Below, piece after piece: positions 25,279 to 34,349 of a stretch of 64,000 nucleotides of DNA (positions are counted from its first letter, which is position 1; every line of letters begins with the position of its first letter). The notes under the pieces were generated by a model. It ran no database searches. It was not told where the DNA came from and saw nothing but the letters and a program-made list of their open reading frames with translations. The position numbers and the translations under genes are program-made. Source of the DNA: Chloroflexota bacterium (lineage in GTDB: Bacteria; Chloroflexota; UBA6077; FW602-bin22); contig SCUE01000027.1 of assembly GCA_004297775.1 (NCBI GenBank), positions 122,055-186,054 of the forward strand. The letters run 5' to 3'.

Positions 25279-27081
25279 TCAGGGCGTGGCGACGAGTTCA
25301 TAGCGCAACAGAAGTGCCCGTTCGACGCGATACATCTCGACGATTTGGCCGCGGAGGTCCAGCCAGTACCGGGGACGCAAGCCTCCGGGTTGTGAGACGG
25401 CGTCGATCGTGTCAATAAGCCAGACCGTCCGGTAGCCCTGCACTGCGCTCGCGACTCGCGCATCGTCGACCGGCGGCCCGATCGAGGGTCCCGGTCGGCG
25501 CATGGCCGCGGAGATCTCGTCGACCGCCGCCGGGACCGCATTGATCACAACGAGATCCGCTGGCGCGGACAGCCGATCGACCGCCGTGGCAATCGCGCGC
25601 CACTCGGCAGGCCGCCAATCGCCGCGCCAATACTGCGCTCCGGCGGCGACCAGCATCACTAACGTGACGATGGCAGCCACCGCCTCCGGCAGCCTGGCGC
25701 GACGGCTGACTCGATCGGCCGCGTTGGAGGTACTGGGTTCGTCTGACGCGACCATGAGGCCGAGGAACACCCAGTAGAGAAGGGATGGCTTCGCCCCGAG
25801 CGCGATTGCATCGGCGAGACCAAAGGTAAGGAAGGCAACGATCGCGGCCGCCGCGCCGTCGGAGACGGCGTCGCTCGCCGTTCGCCGCCCCCGCATCCAC
25901 CCGGCAAATGCCAGAACGGTCAAAGAAACGACCGCGGCTGCACCCGGCGCTCCAAGATCCAGCACCGTCTGAAGGAGCAGATTGTGCGCGTGCGGTACTT
26001 GCAGTTCGCTGAGAGTCGGGGCGATCGTCTCTCGATCCGGGTACTGCGTGTCAAGGACGAATGGGAACGTGTTCAGCCCGATTCCGGTCAACCAATGGTC
26101 GCGGATCATTTCGAGAGAACGATCCCACAGACTCCAGCGTCCCGCGCCACTGCCTGAATCAAATGACGCGCGATCGATTGCGTCGAACACGGCGGCTCCC
26201 GAGACCGGGCGAAAGAGGAATATGCCGATGGTGACCGCCAGCAGTCCGATGAGCGTCGGCACGAGAAACGGTGCCGACGCTCGGAACAGTCGTGACCAGA
26301 ATCTGGCGAGCAATCCGAAGGAGATGCCCGCCAGGGTGGCCGCGAGCCCCGCCCGCGATTGTGTGACGAGCAGGACGGCGCCACACACCACGATGCCGGC
26401 CACTGCGCCGAGGCGATTGATGCGCGTAATTCGAGGATCGCGCGACAGGACGATGACCGATCCGAACGCCACGAACAGCGCCATCGTGCCGGCGACCTCA
26501 TTCGGGTGAAACCCGAAGCCGCCGGGCGGTGCAATGGCGCTGCGTGGAGCCTGGCGACTGAACGACGGGAGCATGTCCACAATTGCGTTGATATCGGCGG
26601 ACTTGTTCCGAAGCCAGGACGTGCCCGTCGCGCCGACGACCGCAATCCCGACGCCAAGAAGAGGGGTTCCCGTCAGAACGACGGCGCGCAAGCGACTGGA
26701 TCGCACCGTCGCCGCGCACGTAAGCAGGCCGGCGATTCCGACGAGGTAGCCGAGTAGTTTCGGCAGAGAGTACGAGCGATCAAACGCGGTCGCCGTTCCC
26801 TCGAGCGCACTCGCGAGCGTCACCGCGGAGAGCGCAATCCAGATTCGGGGCGCGGATGACCCCCGTCCGATGCCGATCCATCCGACGAGCCAAAGACACA
26901 ACAGCGCCACCGACACCGCTGTCAGCGCCCCCGGGAAGAGAATCGCCGGCGCACAGACGGCGAGAACGAGCCATCCCGTCCGGGCCGAGAACACGCGAAT
27001 CCTCAGGATGGCTGCACCCGATGAGAGCCGGTGAGCGCCATGCGTCGACTCAAAGCTGGGGCCGACGCATCGACGCACCAT
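25279..27081 (-). CDS. O-antigen ligase/polymerase-like membrane protein (Wzy/WaaL family)
   Basis: A protein of about 600 residues with 11-12 hydrophobic helices and the family's large periplasmic loop: GAGRWSLWDRSLEMIRDHWL, TGIGLNTFP and LQVPHAHNLLLQTVLDLG with the conserved H-A-H-N. Such proteins join repeat units or transfer polymer to an acceptor. After the last helices comes a soluble region (PADLVVINAVPAAVDEISAA) with no clear counterpart in short ligases. The frame is open to 27165. I prefer ATG 27081, because the divergent promoter at 27124-27153 lies upstream of it. The start remains uncertain. Confidence 0.82.
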   Translation of the reverse strand: MVRRCVGPSFESTHGAHRLSSGAAILRIRVFSARTGWLVLAVCAPAILFPGALTAVSVALLCLWLVGWIGIGRGSSAPRIWIALSAVTLASALEGTATAFDRSYSLPKLLGYLVGIAGLLTCAATVRSSRLRAVVLTGTPLLGVGIAVVGATGTSWLRNKSADINAIVDMLPSFSRQAPRSAIAPPGGFGFHPNEVAGTMALFVAFGSVIVLSRDPRITRINRLGAVAGIVVCGAVLLVTQSRAGLAATLAGISFGLLARFWSRLFRASAPFLVPTLIGLLAVTIGIFLFRPVSGAAVFDAIDRASFDSGSGAGRWSLWDRSLEMIRDHWLTGIGLNTFPFVLDTQYPDRETIAPTLSELQVPHAHNLLLQTVLDLGAPGAAAVVSLTVLAFAGWMRGRRTASDAVSDGAAAAIVAFLTFGLADAIALGAKPSLLYWVFLGLMVASDEPSTSNAADRVSRRARLPEAVAAIVTLVMLVAAGAQYWRGDWRPAEWRAIATAVDRLSAPADLVVINAVPAAVDEISAAMRRPGPSIGPPVDDARVASAVQGYRTVWLIDTIDAVSQPGGLRPRYWLDLRGQIVEMYRVERALLLRYELVATP

Positions 27082-27123
27082 CGACGCGCCGCCCCAATTC
27101 CACTCGAAAGTACTTCCTTCCGA

Positions 27124-27153
27124 TTGACAGGTTTCGCAACAACGCGGTACCGT
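27124..27153 (+). promoter_or_regulatory. Sigma70-like promoter upstream of the tyrosine kinase gene
   Basis: TTGACA at 27124-27129, an 18-base spacer, then TACCGT at 27148-27153. The predicted start near 27160 gives a leader of about 56 nt before the ATG at 27216. It lies in the divergent space between the ligase-like gene and the kinase gene. Confidence 0.5.
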
Positions 27154-27215
27154 ACGCCAGTCCACGATAGTATCTCAGGAGCGCGGCTTGAACGCGCTGT
27201 CCGCGACAGGTGACA

Positions 27216-28880
27216 ATGACACTTCAATTTGCCCGCGTTTGGAGCCTATGGGCCCGCTACGGACACTGGCTATGGCTGATTGCGGTGGTGACCGTGGTCA
27301 GTGGCGGCGTTTCGTACGCTGTCAGCCGTTCGATTCCGCCGGAGTACCGCGCGGTCGCGACCCTACTCGTCAACCAGGTGCAAGGATCTGGCGGCGGGGC
27401 TAGCTACACCGACATTATGACCAGCGAGCGCCTCGCCAGAACCTACGGCGAACTGATGCGAAAGCGGCCCGTTCTCGAGAAGACGATTACCGAACTGCAG
27501 TTGGCGACGACCAACGAACAACTGGCAAGAACGATTGAAGTTCGGCCGGTTCGCGATACCCAGCTTGTCACCGTGTCCGTCGAGAATCGAGATCCACGCC
27601 TGGCCGCGGACATCGCAAACACCGTGGTGCGCACGTTCATCGCCCAAGTCGTTGATGAACAGTTGGGACAGACGACCTCCACCAAGCAGGTACTCCAACA
27701 ACAGATCGCGGAGATGGAGCGTCAGATTCGCGGCGCGACTGACGGAATGGAGCGAGAGCGACGCGCCGGGGGCGAGCAGTCCGCCAGTCGAATCGCAGTG
27801 CTCCAGAGTGACCTCGGGCAGTTCCAGGCAACGTTCGCCCAACTACTTCGCAGTCAGCAAGAGATGACGCTGTCTGAGACGCGCGCAATGAACGCGGTCC
27901 GACTCGCCGAGGCCGCTATCGAGCCAGCGCTGCCCGTTCGTCCACAGGTGGGGCTGAACACGATCGTCGCCGCAATCGTCGGTCTGATTCTCGCGGCCGG
28001 ATTCGCGGTGCTCGTCGAATACATCGACGATACCGTTCGGACCCCCGAAGCAGTCGAATCCGCGACCGGCTTACACACTTTGGGCGCGGTCGCGCTGGTG
28101 CCTGAGACCGATTCCATCCCGGGGAGCGATCGTCTGCGCTTGGTCGCCGACACCGAAGCAAAATCGCCGGTCGCCGAGTCGTTTCGCATCCTGCGCACAA
28201 ACGTCGAATTCGCGCAGGTCGATCGCGCGTGCCGAAAGCTGATGATCACCAGCCCCAGCCAGGGCGAAGGAAAGTCCACGATTGCCGTGAACTTCGCCGC
28301 GGTCGTCGCCCAGGCGGGTAAGCGGGTGCTACTGGTCGACTGCGACCTGCGCCGACCGTCGCTCCATCGGACCTTCCGCTGGGAGAACCAGCAGGGTCTC
28401 ACGAACCTGCTGGTGCGCGGCACTATCGATTGGCACGCCGTGACCCGCCAGTCCGCGATTCCGAACCTCAGCGTCATCCTGAGCGGCCCGGTTCCGCCGA
28501 ATCCGTCCGAGCTGCTTGGATCGAGTCGCTTTGCATCGGTCATCGATGAACTCGCCTCAGAGTTCGATCTCGTCATCCTGGACACTCCGCCAACAATCGC
28601 CGTCAGCGACCCGATGGTCATGGCGCCAGTCGCCGATGGCGTGATCGTCGTGGTCGACGCCGGGCGAACGTCCGCCGACTTACTTCGACGCACCCGTGAC
28701 TCCCTACAACGCGCCGGCGCAAACGTGCTTGGCGTGGTCCTGAACAAGCTCACGGAACGCTCAGGCGCCTACTATTACCGATACTATTACGCGTACTACG
28801 GTGAAGATCAGCACGGTGGCAAGAAGTCACGTCGCCGCCGGCCAAAGATTCTGCGGGCGCTTGGTATCGGTGGACGCTAG
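27216..28880 (+). CDS. Wzc-like chain-length regulator and bacterial tyrosine kinase
   Basis: A 554-residue fusion. The Wzz domain has a helix near residues 12-32, a periplasmic coiled-coil part (QVLQQQIAEMERQIRGATDG region) and a second helix (TIVAAIVGLILAAGFAVLVE). The cytoplasmic BY-kinase domain has Walker A SPSQGEGKSTIAVNFA, Walker A' VLLVDCDLRRPSLHRTF and Walker B LVILDTPPTIAVSDPMVMAP. The C-terminus is a Tyr cluster (YYYRYYYAYYG) for autophosphorylation. These proteins set polymer length during export. The start is ATG 27216, five bases after AGGTGA. A GTG two codons earlier is possible. Confidence 0.93.
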   Translation: MTLQFARVWSLWARYGHWLWLIAVVTVVSGGVSYAVSRSIPPEYRAVATLLVNQVQGSGGGASYTDIMTSERLARTYGELMRKRPVLEKTITELQLATTNEQLARTIEVRPVRDTQLVTVSVENRDPRLAADIANTVVRTFIAQVVDEQLGQTTSTKQVLQQQIAEMERQIRGATDGMERERRAGGEQSASRIAVLQSDLGQFQATFAQLLRSQQEMTLSETRAMNAVRLAEAAIEPALPVRPQVGLNTIVAAIVGLILAAGFAVLVEYIDDTVRTPEAVESATGLHTLGAVALVPETDSIPGSDRLRLVADTEAKSPVAESFRILRTNVEFAQVDRACRKLMITSPSQGEGKSTIAVNFAAVVAQAGKRVLLVDCDLRRPSLHRTFRWENQQGLTNLLVRGTIDWHAVTRQSAIPNLSVILSGPVPPNPSELLGSSRFASVIDELASEFDLVILDTPPTIAVSDPMVMAPVADGVIVVVDAGRTSADLLRRTRDSLQRAGANVLGVVLNKLTERSGAYYYRYYYAYYGEDQHGGKKSRRRRPKILRALGIGGR

Positions 28881-28901
28881 ACGCGTCCCGGATTCCTCCG
28901 G

Positions 28902-30065
28902 GTGAGTCTGACCAATCACACGGCAGTCGGCCAAGACCCGACGCTTCTCTCAAGGCGTGGCTCTTGGCTGTCTGGCGGTCTGGTACTGGTGACCGTCTTC
29001 CTTGCGCTCGTGCTGGCCTGGGAACTTGTCACGTCCGATTGGGTCGAAGATCGAGCACGATCCTCCCGTCCGACCGTGGTGCCGATCGGTAGAGCGCCGC
29101 AGGGCGCGATGGCTGGATCTGTGGCGCTCACACGATCGTCAGCACCGACTGGGATCGTGATGGCCGCGGTCACGTCCGAAGAGGCAATCACCAATGCACT
29201 GATACAGACAAACGCGACGAACTGGCTGAGCTACGCACCGCCAGGTGACTCCGGGCCCGCGGGCCGGGCTCAGATGATTCGCACTGGTCCAAACCGCGCG
29301 TCTCTGTCGGCAGAGGTATTGCGCTCGGTCGCGGCGGCTCGTCCGGGTAGCCTGTGGATCATCGGGAATGAACCGAACGTCGTCGGCCAGGACTTCGATC
29401 CCGCGCTTGACCTGGCTGAAAACGCCGCGAACTACATCCGAACCTTTCGAGATGCGCGAGCGGCGATCATCGACGCCGATCCGTCGGCCCGATTCGTGCT
29501 TGGCAACGTTCTCAACTTTGACGCCACGTGCACCGGATGTGAGGGGCAGATCTCCGGACGCGCGTTTCTCGACGCGGTCGTGACGGCGCATGGAGATCCG
29601 TTTCCAGTCGACGCCGTCTGGGGCCTGCACGCCTACGAGATCGACTGGGACAACCTGCCGACCGTGCGGGTGGATCAGACAATTCGCGAAATCGGCTCAT
29701 TCCGAGAGTTCGTCAACACCCTTCCTGGCCAAGCGGGCAAGCCAATCATCCTGACCGAACTTGGCGTCATCTGGGGATTTCCTCAGTTGTGCTGGGAGGG
29801 CGATCAGATTTCCGGCTGCGGACACGCGCTCGATGGCGACGGAGTTGGACGATATCTCGAGACGCTGATCGCGTGGTTGCACGCGCATCGCGACTCGATG
29901 TCGATTGAGGGGTGGTTCCTGTTCGCTAACTTCGCGAATCCGGAGCCGTTTGCGGTCGAGTACGGTGGCATCGCGCTGCTGGACAGTCCGCACAAAGACG
30001 CCACGCTGAGCCGATTCGGCCGAATTGTCGCGCGCTTGAACGCGTCAACCGTGGCAGTGCCGTAG
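28902..30065 (+). CDS. Membrane-anchored glycoside hydrolase-like protein
   Basis: The 387-residue product has an N-terminal membrane anchor (SGGLVLVTVFLALVLAWELV) and an extracytoplasmic domain resembling clan-A (alpha/beta)8 glycosidases. LWIIGNEPNVVGQD supplies the usual NEP acid/base Glu, WGLHAYEIDW lies on a middle strand, and PIILTELGVIWGFP holds a candidate nucleophile Glu. Cys pairs (DATCTGCEG, LCWEGDQISGCG) suggest disulfides. It lies 21 bp after the chain-length kinase, so it may trim or release the polymer. The GTG at 28902 is preceded by only a weak purine stretch. I cannot assign a GH family number from sequence alone. Confidence 0.72.
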   Translation: MSLTNHTAVGQDPTLLSRRGSWLSGGLVLVTVFLALVLAWELVTSDWVEDRARSSRPTVVPIGRAPQGAMAGSVALTRSSAPTGIVMAAVTSEEAITNALIQTNATNWLSYAPPGDSGPAGRAQMIRTGPNRASLSAEVLRSVAAARPGSLWIIGNEPNVVGQDFDPALDLAENAANYIRTFRDARAAIIDADPSARFVLGNVLNFDATCTGCEGQISGRAFLDAVVTAHGDPFPVDAVWGLHAYEIDWDNLPTVRVDQTIREIGSFREFVNTLPGQAGKPIILTELGVIWGFPQLCWEGDQISGCGHALDGDGVGRYLETLIAWLHAHRDSMSIEGWFLFANFANPEPFAVEYGGIALLDSPHKDATLSRFGRIVARLNASTVAVP

Positions 30066-30093
30066 GCACAATGCGCGTGCCGACCAAGCGCGA

Positions 30094-30219
30094 ATGCGCC
30101 TGATTGCGAAGCGCGTTCGAGGCATCGCCACCGCGGCGCCGGAAATCGCACTTGTCGCGTCGGTGATCGCAACCGGTGTCATCGCGATCGCGATCGGGTT
30201 TGGCGTTGGCGTTCGCTAG
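30094..30219 (+). CDS. Small single-helix membrane protein (41 residues)
   Basis: MRLIAKRVRGIATAAPEIAL leads into a hydrophobic segment (VASVIATGVIAIAIGFGVGV) and stops after one Arg. The basic N-terminus and single helix are those of a small membrane peptide. It lies between the glycosidase-like gene and the sortase gene and overlaps the latter's 5' end by 44 bases. No family is recognised, and expression is unproven. Confidence 0.4.
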   Translation: MRLIAKRVRGIATAAPEIALVASVIATGVIAIAIGFGVGVR

Positions 30220-30778
30220 ACGCCTCGGTATCGTCAGGCGCGCACTGACTTGGTGCGTCGTCATCATTCTTATTCTTGCGACCGCGTGCGTACCAACGCT
30301 ACCGGGCGGCGCGTGGACGCCACCGAAGCCAGCGCGTGGATCGCTACCGTCGAGGCTGATCATCCCAGCCATCGGAGTCGACGCCCGCGTCACGCCATCT
30401 GGCTTGGACCCGGCCGGTGACGTGGTTGTACCCGGCGCCGCTGACGAGGTCGCCTGGTACGAATTCGCGGGACGGCCGGGGGAAGTCGACAATGCAGTCC
30501 TCGCGGCCCACAACATCTGGCGGGGGACCGCGGGAGCGTTTGCGAAACTACCGGCGCTGCGGCCCGGTGACGAGGTATACGTATTGACCGTGAATGGCGG
30601 GCGGTTCGCGTACATTGTCTCGACAGTCGCCACCTATGAGGGGCCGAGCTCTCCACTCGCCAACGTTTTTGGTCCAACGCGAGAGCCGATCCTGACACTC
30701 ATTACGTGCGCGGGACTGCCGGATTCCGACGGCGACTTTCCTCAAAGGATCGTCGTGCGAGCGGTCGGCCGAACGTGA
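30176..30778 (+). CDS. Sortase (class E/F-like)
   Basis: The 200-residue product has an N-terminal anchor (ALTWCVVIILILATACVPTL) and a sortase beta-barrel: SRLIIPAIGVDARVTPSGLD, catalytic His in VLAAHNIWRGTAGAFAKLP, catalytic Cys in EPILTLITCAGLPDSDGDFP and the conserved Arg in PQRIVVRAVG. Sortases cleave a C-terminal sorting motif on exported proteins and attach them to a surface nucleophile. GTG 30176 gives a short Ser/Arg leader; the in-frame TTG 30206 is an alternative. The Cys in LATACVPT could be lipidated. A possible substrate is the protein at 33012-34238. Confidence 0.87.
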   Translation: MSSRSRSGLALAFARRLGIVRRALTWCVVIILILATACVPTLPGGAWTPPKPARGSLPSRLIIPAIGVDARVTPSGLDPAGDVVVPGAADEVAWYEFAGRPGEVDNAVLAAHNIWRGTAGAFAKLPALRPGDEVYVLTVNGGRFAYIVSTVATYEGPSSPLANVFGPTREPILTLITCAGLPDSDGDFPQRIVVRAVGRT

Positions 30779-30800
30779 TTGTGCCGGCACATCACTCGCC

Positions 30801-31610
30801 TTAGCGCCCTAGCACGCGGTGCCACCATCGACGTGGGTTCGTACGGCGGCCTCGGTCGACGGGTTCGACCGTCGGATCGCCGATCCCGACAATCGATTCA
30901 TTCCGGACGATCGCGCCCGGCAGGGATTCGAATAATGCCCCAGCGCGGTCATGCCCGCACCGCCTAGCGACGAGTTCGTAGGTGGCACGCAAACGCGGCG
31001 ATCGCTGGCGGCGATTGTGAGCGTCAGACGCCACGATCACCGGCCACGCTGACGTTGCCAGCTCCCAGGCTACATCCATAGCGGCGACGCCGAACTCGCC
31101 ACGAAGACTTCCAGCATTGACCTGCAGAATCGCCCCGCGACGCGGCCATTCGCGAACGATCGCCGGAGACCGCTGAACGTAGGCATACCGTTCGACGTGC
31201 GCAATCACCGGGCGAAGGCCTGCCATCTGAAAATCGAAGAGGATCGTCTCGACGCTTGGTGGCGCAATCGAGAAATCGAACTCGATCAGCGGAAAGCGCG
31301 AACCGTTCAGGGTCGGTAGAGATCCTTGTACAAGGAGGGTCGGTATCGACGGCGATACCAGGATCTCGGCGCCGAGCATGATCTCGATTCGCAATTCGCT
31401 CGCCGCTTCGACAACCCGGGTGTGCGCGCGCTTGAACGCGCCGTAGTCAGATTGCGCATCCGCGTGCGGTGTCGCGACGATCAACCGAATGCCGTCATCG
31501 ACCGCGATGCGCAGCATTTCGATGGCCTCGTCGATCGCGGCCGGACCATCGTCGACCGAGGCCAGGATGTGAGAATGGCAGTCGATCAACTCCGGGTCGT
31601 GGTCTGTCAC
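30801..31610 (-). CDS. CpsB/YwqE-type PHP-domain tyrosine-protein phosphatase
   Basis: A 269-residue PHP-family protein. ELIDCHSHILASVDDGPAAI carries the metal-binding HxH and the CpsB-type DDGP. IVATPHAD, HVERYAYVQ and VIVASDAHNRRQRSPRL supply the remaining His/Asp ligands. CpsB enzymes dephosphorylate the Tyr cluster of Wzc-like kinases, which matches the kinase at 27216. It is convergent with the sortase gene and seven bases downstream of DUF4012 on the minus strand. GTG 31610 start. Confidence 0.9.
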   Translation of the reverse strand: MTDHDPELIDCHSHILASVDDGPAAIDEAIEMLRIAVDDGIRLIVATPHADAQSDYGAFKRAHTRVVEAASELRIEIMLGAEILVSPSIPTLLVQGSLPTLNGSRFPLIEFDFSIAPPSVETILFDFQMAGLRPVIAHVERYAYVQRSPAIVREWPRRGAILQVNAGSLRGEFGVAAMDVAWELATSAWPVIVASDAHNRRQRSPRLRATYELVARRCGHDRAGALFESLPGAIVRNESIVGIGDPTVEPVDRGRRTNPRRWWHRVLGR

Positions 31611-31617
31611 GCCCGGC

Positions 31618-33015
31618 CTACTTCAGGTGCGCCGCGAAGCGCGCGTCGCCGGTCAATGGGAGGTTAGCGGTCAGGATCTCGGCCTGACCCGCGTCGTCAG
31701 ACCGACGAATGACTGCGCTGAATGTCCGCTCGATCCCCCCCTGCCTATGCACGCGCAGCACGTACGTTCCCGATGGACTGGTGTTTTCGACGACGTATTC
31801 GAAACGGATTCGGCGTGTCTCCCCCGGACCGATCCGGGCGTACCCGCCGAAGACAGTCCGATCAGCGTCAGTAGTCGAATCGGACCCATCGTCCAGGCCG
31901 CTGACCCCGTGCAATACTGCGCCAAGCGGAACAAAGACTCGCAACCACGTGGCCCAGGTGCCCTCAGAATCGACGAACGCATCGCGGCGGAAGTCGAAGA
32001 TCCGCGACAGATAGAACGGTGGGTAGTATTTGCGCGCCTCGACGCCATCGTATCCGTTCTCGTAGGTGATGGTCACGGTCGAGAGAATGGCACGCGCGGC
32101 GACATCGACCGACGCTTGATAGTCAATCGACGAACGCAAGTATCGACCGATCTTCGTATAGGAAACCGATGTATCGATGACGGCAAGGAAGTCGCCTGGA
32201 CCGCGAGACAGAGCGCCATCGACGCCCCAAGCCGCGGCGGCCGTCTGCAGACGAATGTCGCGAAACCAGATCTGAACAGTCTTCTCCTCGATCAAGCGCG
32301 GCATCAGCCGCGCCAGGCGCACGATCTCGCTCGGCGTCGGCCGAGCGAGTCGCTGCCTGATCGCGTTGGCGATCGGCCCGAGAGTGCGCGGTTTTGCGGT
32401 CGTATCGTGGAACGGACGACCGTCCGGGCCGATCGGATAGAGTTGCTCGAGAATCCGCGCCCGAGCGTTCGCGGCGTCGATTATCTCGCCAGAATCTTCG
32501 ATCGTGATCGGTCCGATCGCGTCGAGGATCGCGAACACGCCCTCCTCGTTGACGGCCACGACCGCGTCAATCGACTCGTCTTGATCGCGACGCCAGAACC
32601 AGTCGAGTTGTTCCGCGGCCGTCGGGAAATCCGGCGACCAGTTCGCGTCTCGCATCTGCCACGCACCGAATCCGGCGTATTTTTCCAATGGTTCCGGGGC
32701 ACGAACGCGGTCTGCCGAAAGATTCTCGAAGCCACTCGAATTGCGCACATCGAACGCGACCAGCCGGAAACTGTCGATCTCGGCCCGCGCCAGCGTGCCC
32801 ATGAAACCACCGGTCGGGCGTGGTTCATCCGAATTCTGACCGGCGATGACGACGACCGACCGGCCAATGGCGAAGCCAACCACGGCCGGAATCGCCGCGA
32901 ACGTTGGCACGATCCGATTCGAAACGACCACGACGACACCGACAACTGCCAGGGCGGCGAAGGTCACCACGATGGGCATTCGCCGCGCCAGCCACCCGAT
33001 CCCGGATGCAATCAC
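31618..33015 (-). CDS. DUF4012 membrane-anchored protein
   Basis: A 465-residue protein with two N-terminal hydrophobic helices (MPIVVTFAALAVVGVVVVVS and a second near residue 45), then the DUF4012 domain: VVIAGQNSDEPRPTGGFMGT, GAWQMRDANWSPDFPTAAEQ and DAVVAVNEEGVFAILDAIGP. DUF4012 is related to LytR-CpsA-Psr-like proteins and is frequent in Gram-positive and Chloroflexota polysaccharide loci. A role in attaching polymer to the cell surface is plausible but inferred. GTG 33015 is in a GTGA overlap with the upstream gene, so the frame up to 33210 is not part of it. Confidence 0.85.
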   Translation of the reverse strand: MIASGIGWLARRMPIVVTFAALAVVGVVVVVSNRIVPTFAAIPAVVGFAIGRSVVVIAGQNSDEPRPTGGFMGTLARAEIDSFRLVAFDVRNSSGFENLSADRVRAPEPLEKYAGFGAWQMRDANWSPDFPTAAEQLDWFWRRDQDESIDAVVAVNEEGVFAILDAIGPITIEDSGEIIDAANARARILEQLYPIGPDGRPFHDTTAKPRTLGPIANAIRQRLARPTPSEIVRLARLMPRLIEEKTVQIWFRDIRLQTAAAAWGVDGALSRGPGDFLAVIDTSVSYTKIGRYLRSSIDYQASVDVAARAILSTVTITYENGYDGVEARKYYPPFYLSRIFDFRRDAFVDSEGTWATWLRVFVPLGAVLHGVSGLDDGSDSTTDADRTVFGGYARIGPGETRRIRFEYVVENTSPSGTYVLRVHRQGGIERTFSAVIRRSDDAGQAEILTANLPLTGDARFAAHLK

Positions 33016-34238
33016 CGAGGACGTTTGCCACCGAGCGCGAGGATCCGGGGCGCGATCGTCGCGACGACCAACATAAGCAGGAGTGGCGAGAAGGCGACAC
33101 CAAGTCCCGGTCGTACGCGATCGCTCGCCGAACGATCGACTTGCGAGGCGTCGCCGACCCGCGGCATCCGCGAAGGAATCACGTGCGTCGGTAGCGGTCC
33201 GGCAAACCACGGAATAGAGCCGATGACGGCGCCTCCATCGGAGACAACGATCATGAACGTCGACGTTCTTGTGGTCTCGGCGGTGAGCGTCCCAGCGGCC
33301 TCGTCGACACGCGTCGGAAGAATGTCAGCCGTGCTCTTCCCATCGTCCCAACGCGCCAGACGAAGTCTCCGGCGATTCCCACTCGCCATCATCACGTCGG
33401 AGCTTTCGATCGCGACCACCAATGTAATCGGCCGATCGTGGATGCGGATGACGCGGCCGTCGCTCCCGCGGATCTCGATGTCAAAAGCCCTGGACAACAG
33501 AACACCCGACGCGGAAATACGCGACATCGTCGCGGCGCTGGTCTCGCGAACTGTCACTTCGCTCGCGCCGTCCCGACGGGTTGGAACGATCAGGTTGAGG
33601 CGAATTGGCGAACCGGCAACGGTCGTGATGACTGAGGCCGTGCTGTTGCTCAGGTTTTCGGGGATCTGGGCAGAGGCAATGATCGGACTTAGTTCCCCAA
33701 GATTCTGATCGGTCGAGGGGGTGACTCCATCGACCCGTGTCGCGGGGGGAGGGCCGACCGTACCTGCGGACGACGGCGCGACTATCGACGGCGTCGTCGC
33801 GGCGGACGACGGCCCGAGAGTTTGCGTGGCGATCGCGCCACCAGTAGTTGGGCTCGGCTGTGGCGAGGCCGTCGAAATCTGGGCTGCCGGAGTGTTTGTC
33901 GCCAGTGTGATCGGCGTCGCGCTGGCGGTACCCGGCCCGGTCGTTGGGCTCGAAAGGGCTCCCAGGGTGGGCGTGGGCGCCGCGGCGCCGATCGTCGGAG
34001 TCGCGATAGGGGCACTGGTTGGTTGGACGGGCGGCGCGGGAATCGGCGTGGACGCGACCGTCGTTACGCCGGGCGGCGGCGGCGCAATCGGTGCACTCGG
34101 CTGCCCGGGCGCGACGGTCGGCTTGCGCGGCGTCGTCTGGCCAAGGACGATGTCTGACGGCGTGAATGAGAGAAGCGCCAGCCACATAGCCAAAGCGACG
34201 ACTGTCGCGATGGCGACGCGCCGCGTCAGGCTGTCCAC
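33012..34238 (-). CDS. Pro/Thr-rich surface protein with C-terminal anchor
   Basis: A 408-residue protein: signal sequence (ATVVALAMWLALLSFTPSDI), a Pro/Thr/Ala-rich low-complexity stalk of about 130 residues, a folded beta-rich domain (about 180-340, including RLNLIVPTRRDGASEVTVRE), and a C-terminal hydrophobic helix (FSPLLLMLVVATIAPRILAL) with basic tail GGKRPR. This layout resembles a sortase substrate; PSRMPRVGDAS about 30 residues before the helix is a conceivable but non-canonical sorting motif. It overlaps DUF4012 (GTGA). GTG 34238 start. Function unknown. Confidence 0.7.
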   Translation of the reverse strand: MDSLTRRVAIATVVALAMWLALLSFTPSDIVLGQTTPRKPTVAPGQPSAPIAPPPPGVTTVASTPIPAPPVQPTSAPIATPTIGAAAPTPTLGALSSPTTGPGTASATPITLATNTPAAQISTASPQPSPTTGGAIATQTLGPSSAATTPSIVAPSSAGTVGPPPATRVDGVTPSTDQNLGELSPIIASAQIPENLSNSTASVITTVAGSPIRLNLIVPTRRDGASEVTVRETSAATMSRISASGVLLSRAFDIEIRGSDGRVIRIHDRPITLVVAIESSDVMMASGNRRRLRLARWDDGKSTADILPTRVDEAAGTLTAETTRTSTFMIVVSDGGAVIGSIPWFAGPLPTHVIPSRMPRVGDASQVDRSASDRVRPGLGVAFSPLLLMLVVATIAPRILALGGKRPR

Positions 34239-34349
34239 CCGGCGTATGCCACGCGCTGGCGGAACACCGCTCCGGCCGTCACCAACGTCCTTCGAGGTGA
34301 CAACACGTCGCGGCCGGCGATCGATCCGAAAACCGCGTGCCGTTCGCCG

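Noticed and set aside
30176..30210. Repeated gcgatcgcgatcg sequence as a regulatory repeat
   Set aside because: Cgatcg-type words are extremely common throughout this GC-rich window and show no regular array.
31627..33708. Long plus-strand open frame (693 codons)
   Set aside because: It lies antisense to DUF4012 and the PT-rich protein, has Arg/Asp-rich low-quality composition and no recognisable motif. It is a shadow of GC-rich minus-strand genes.
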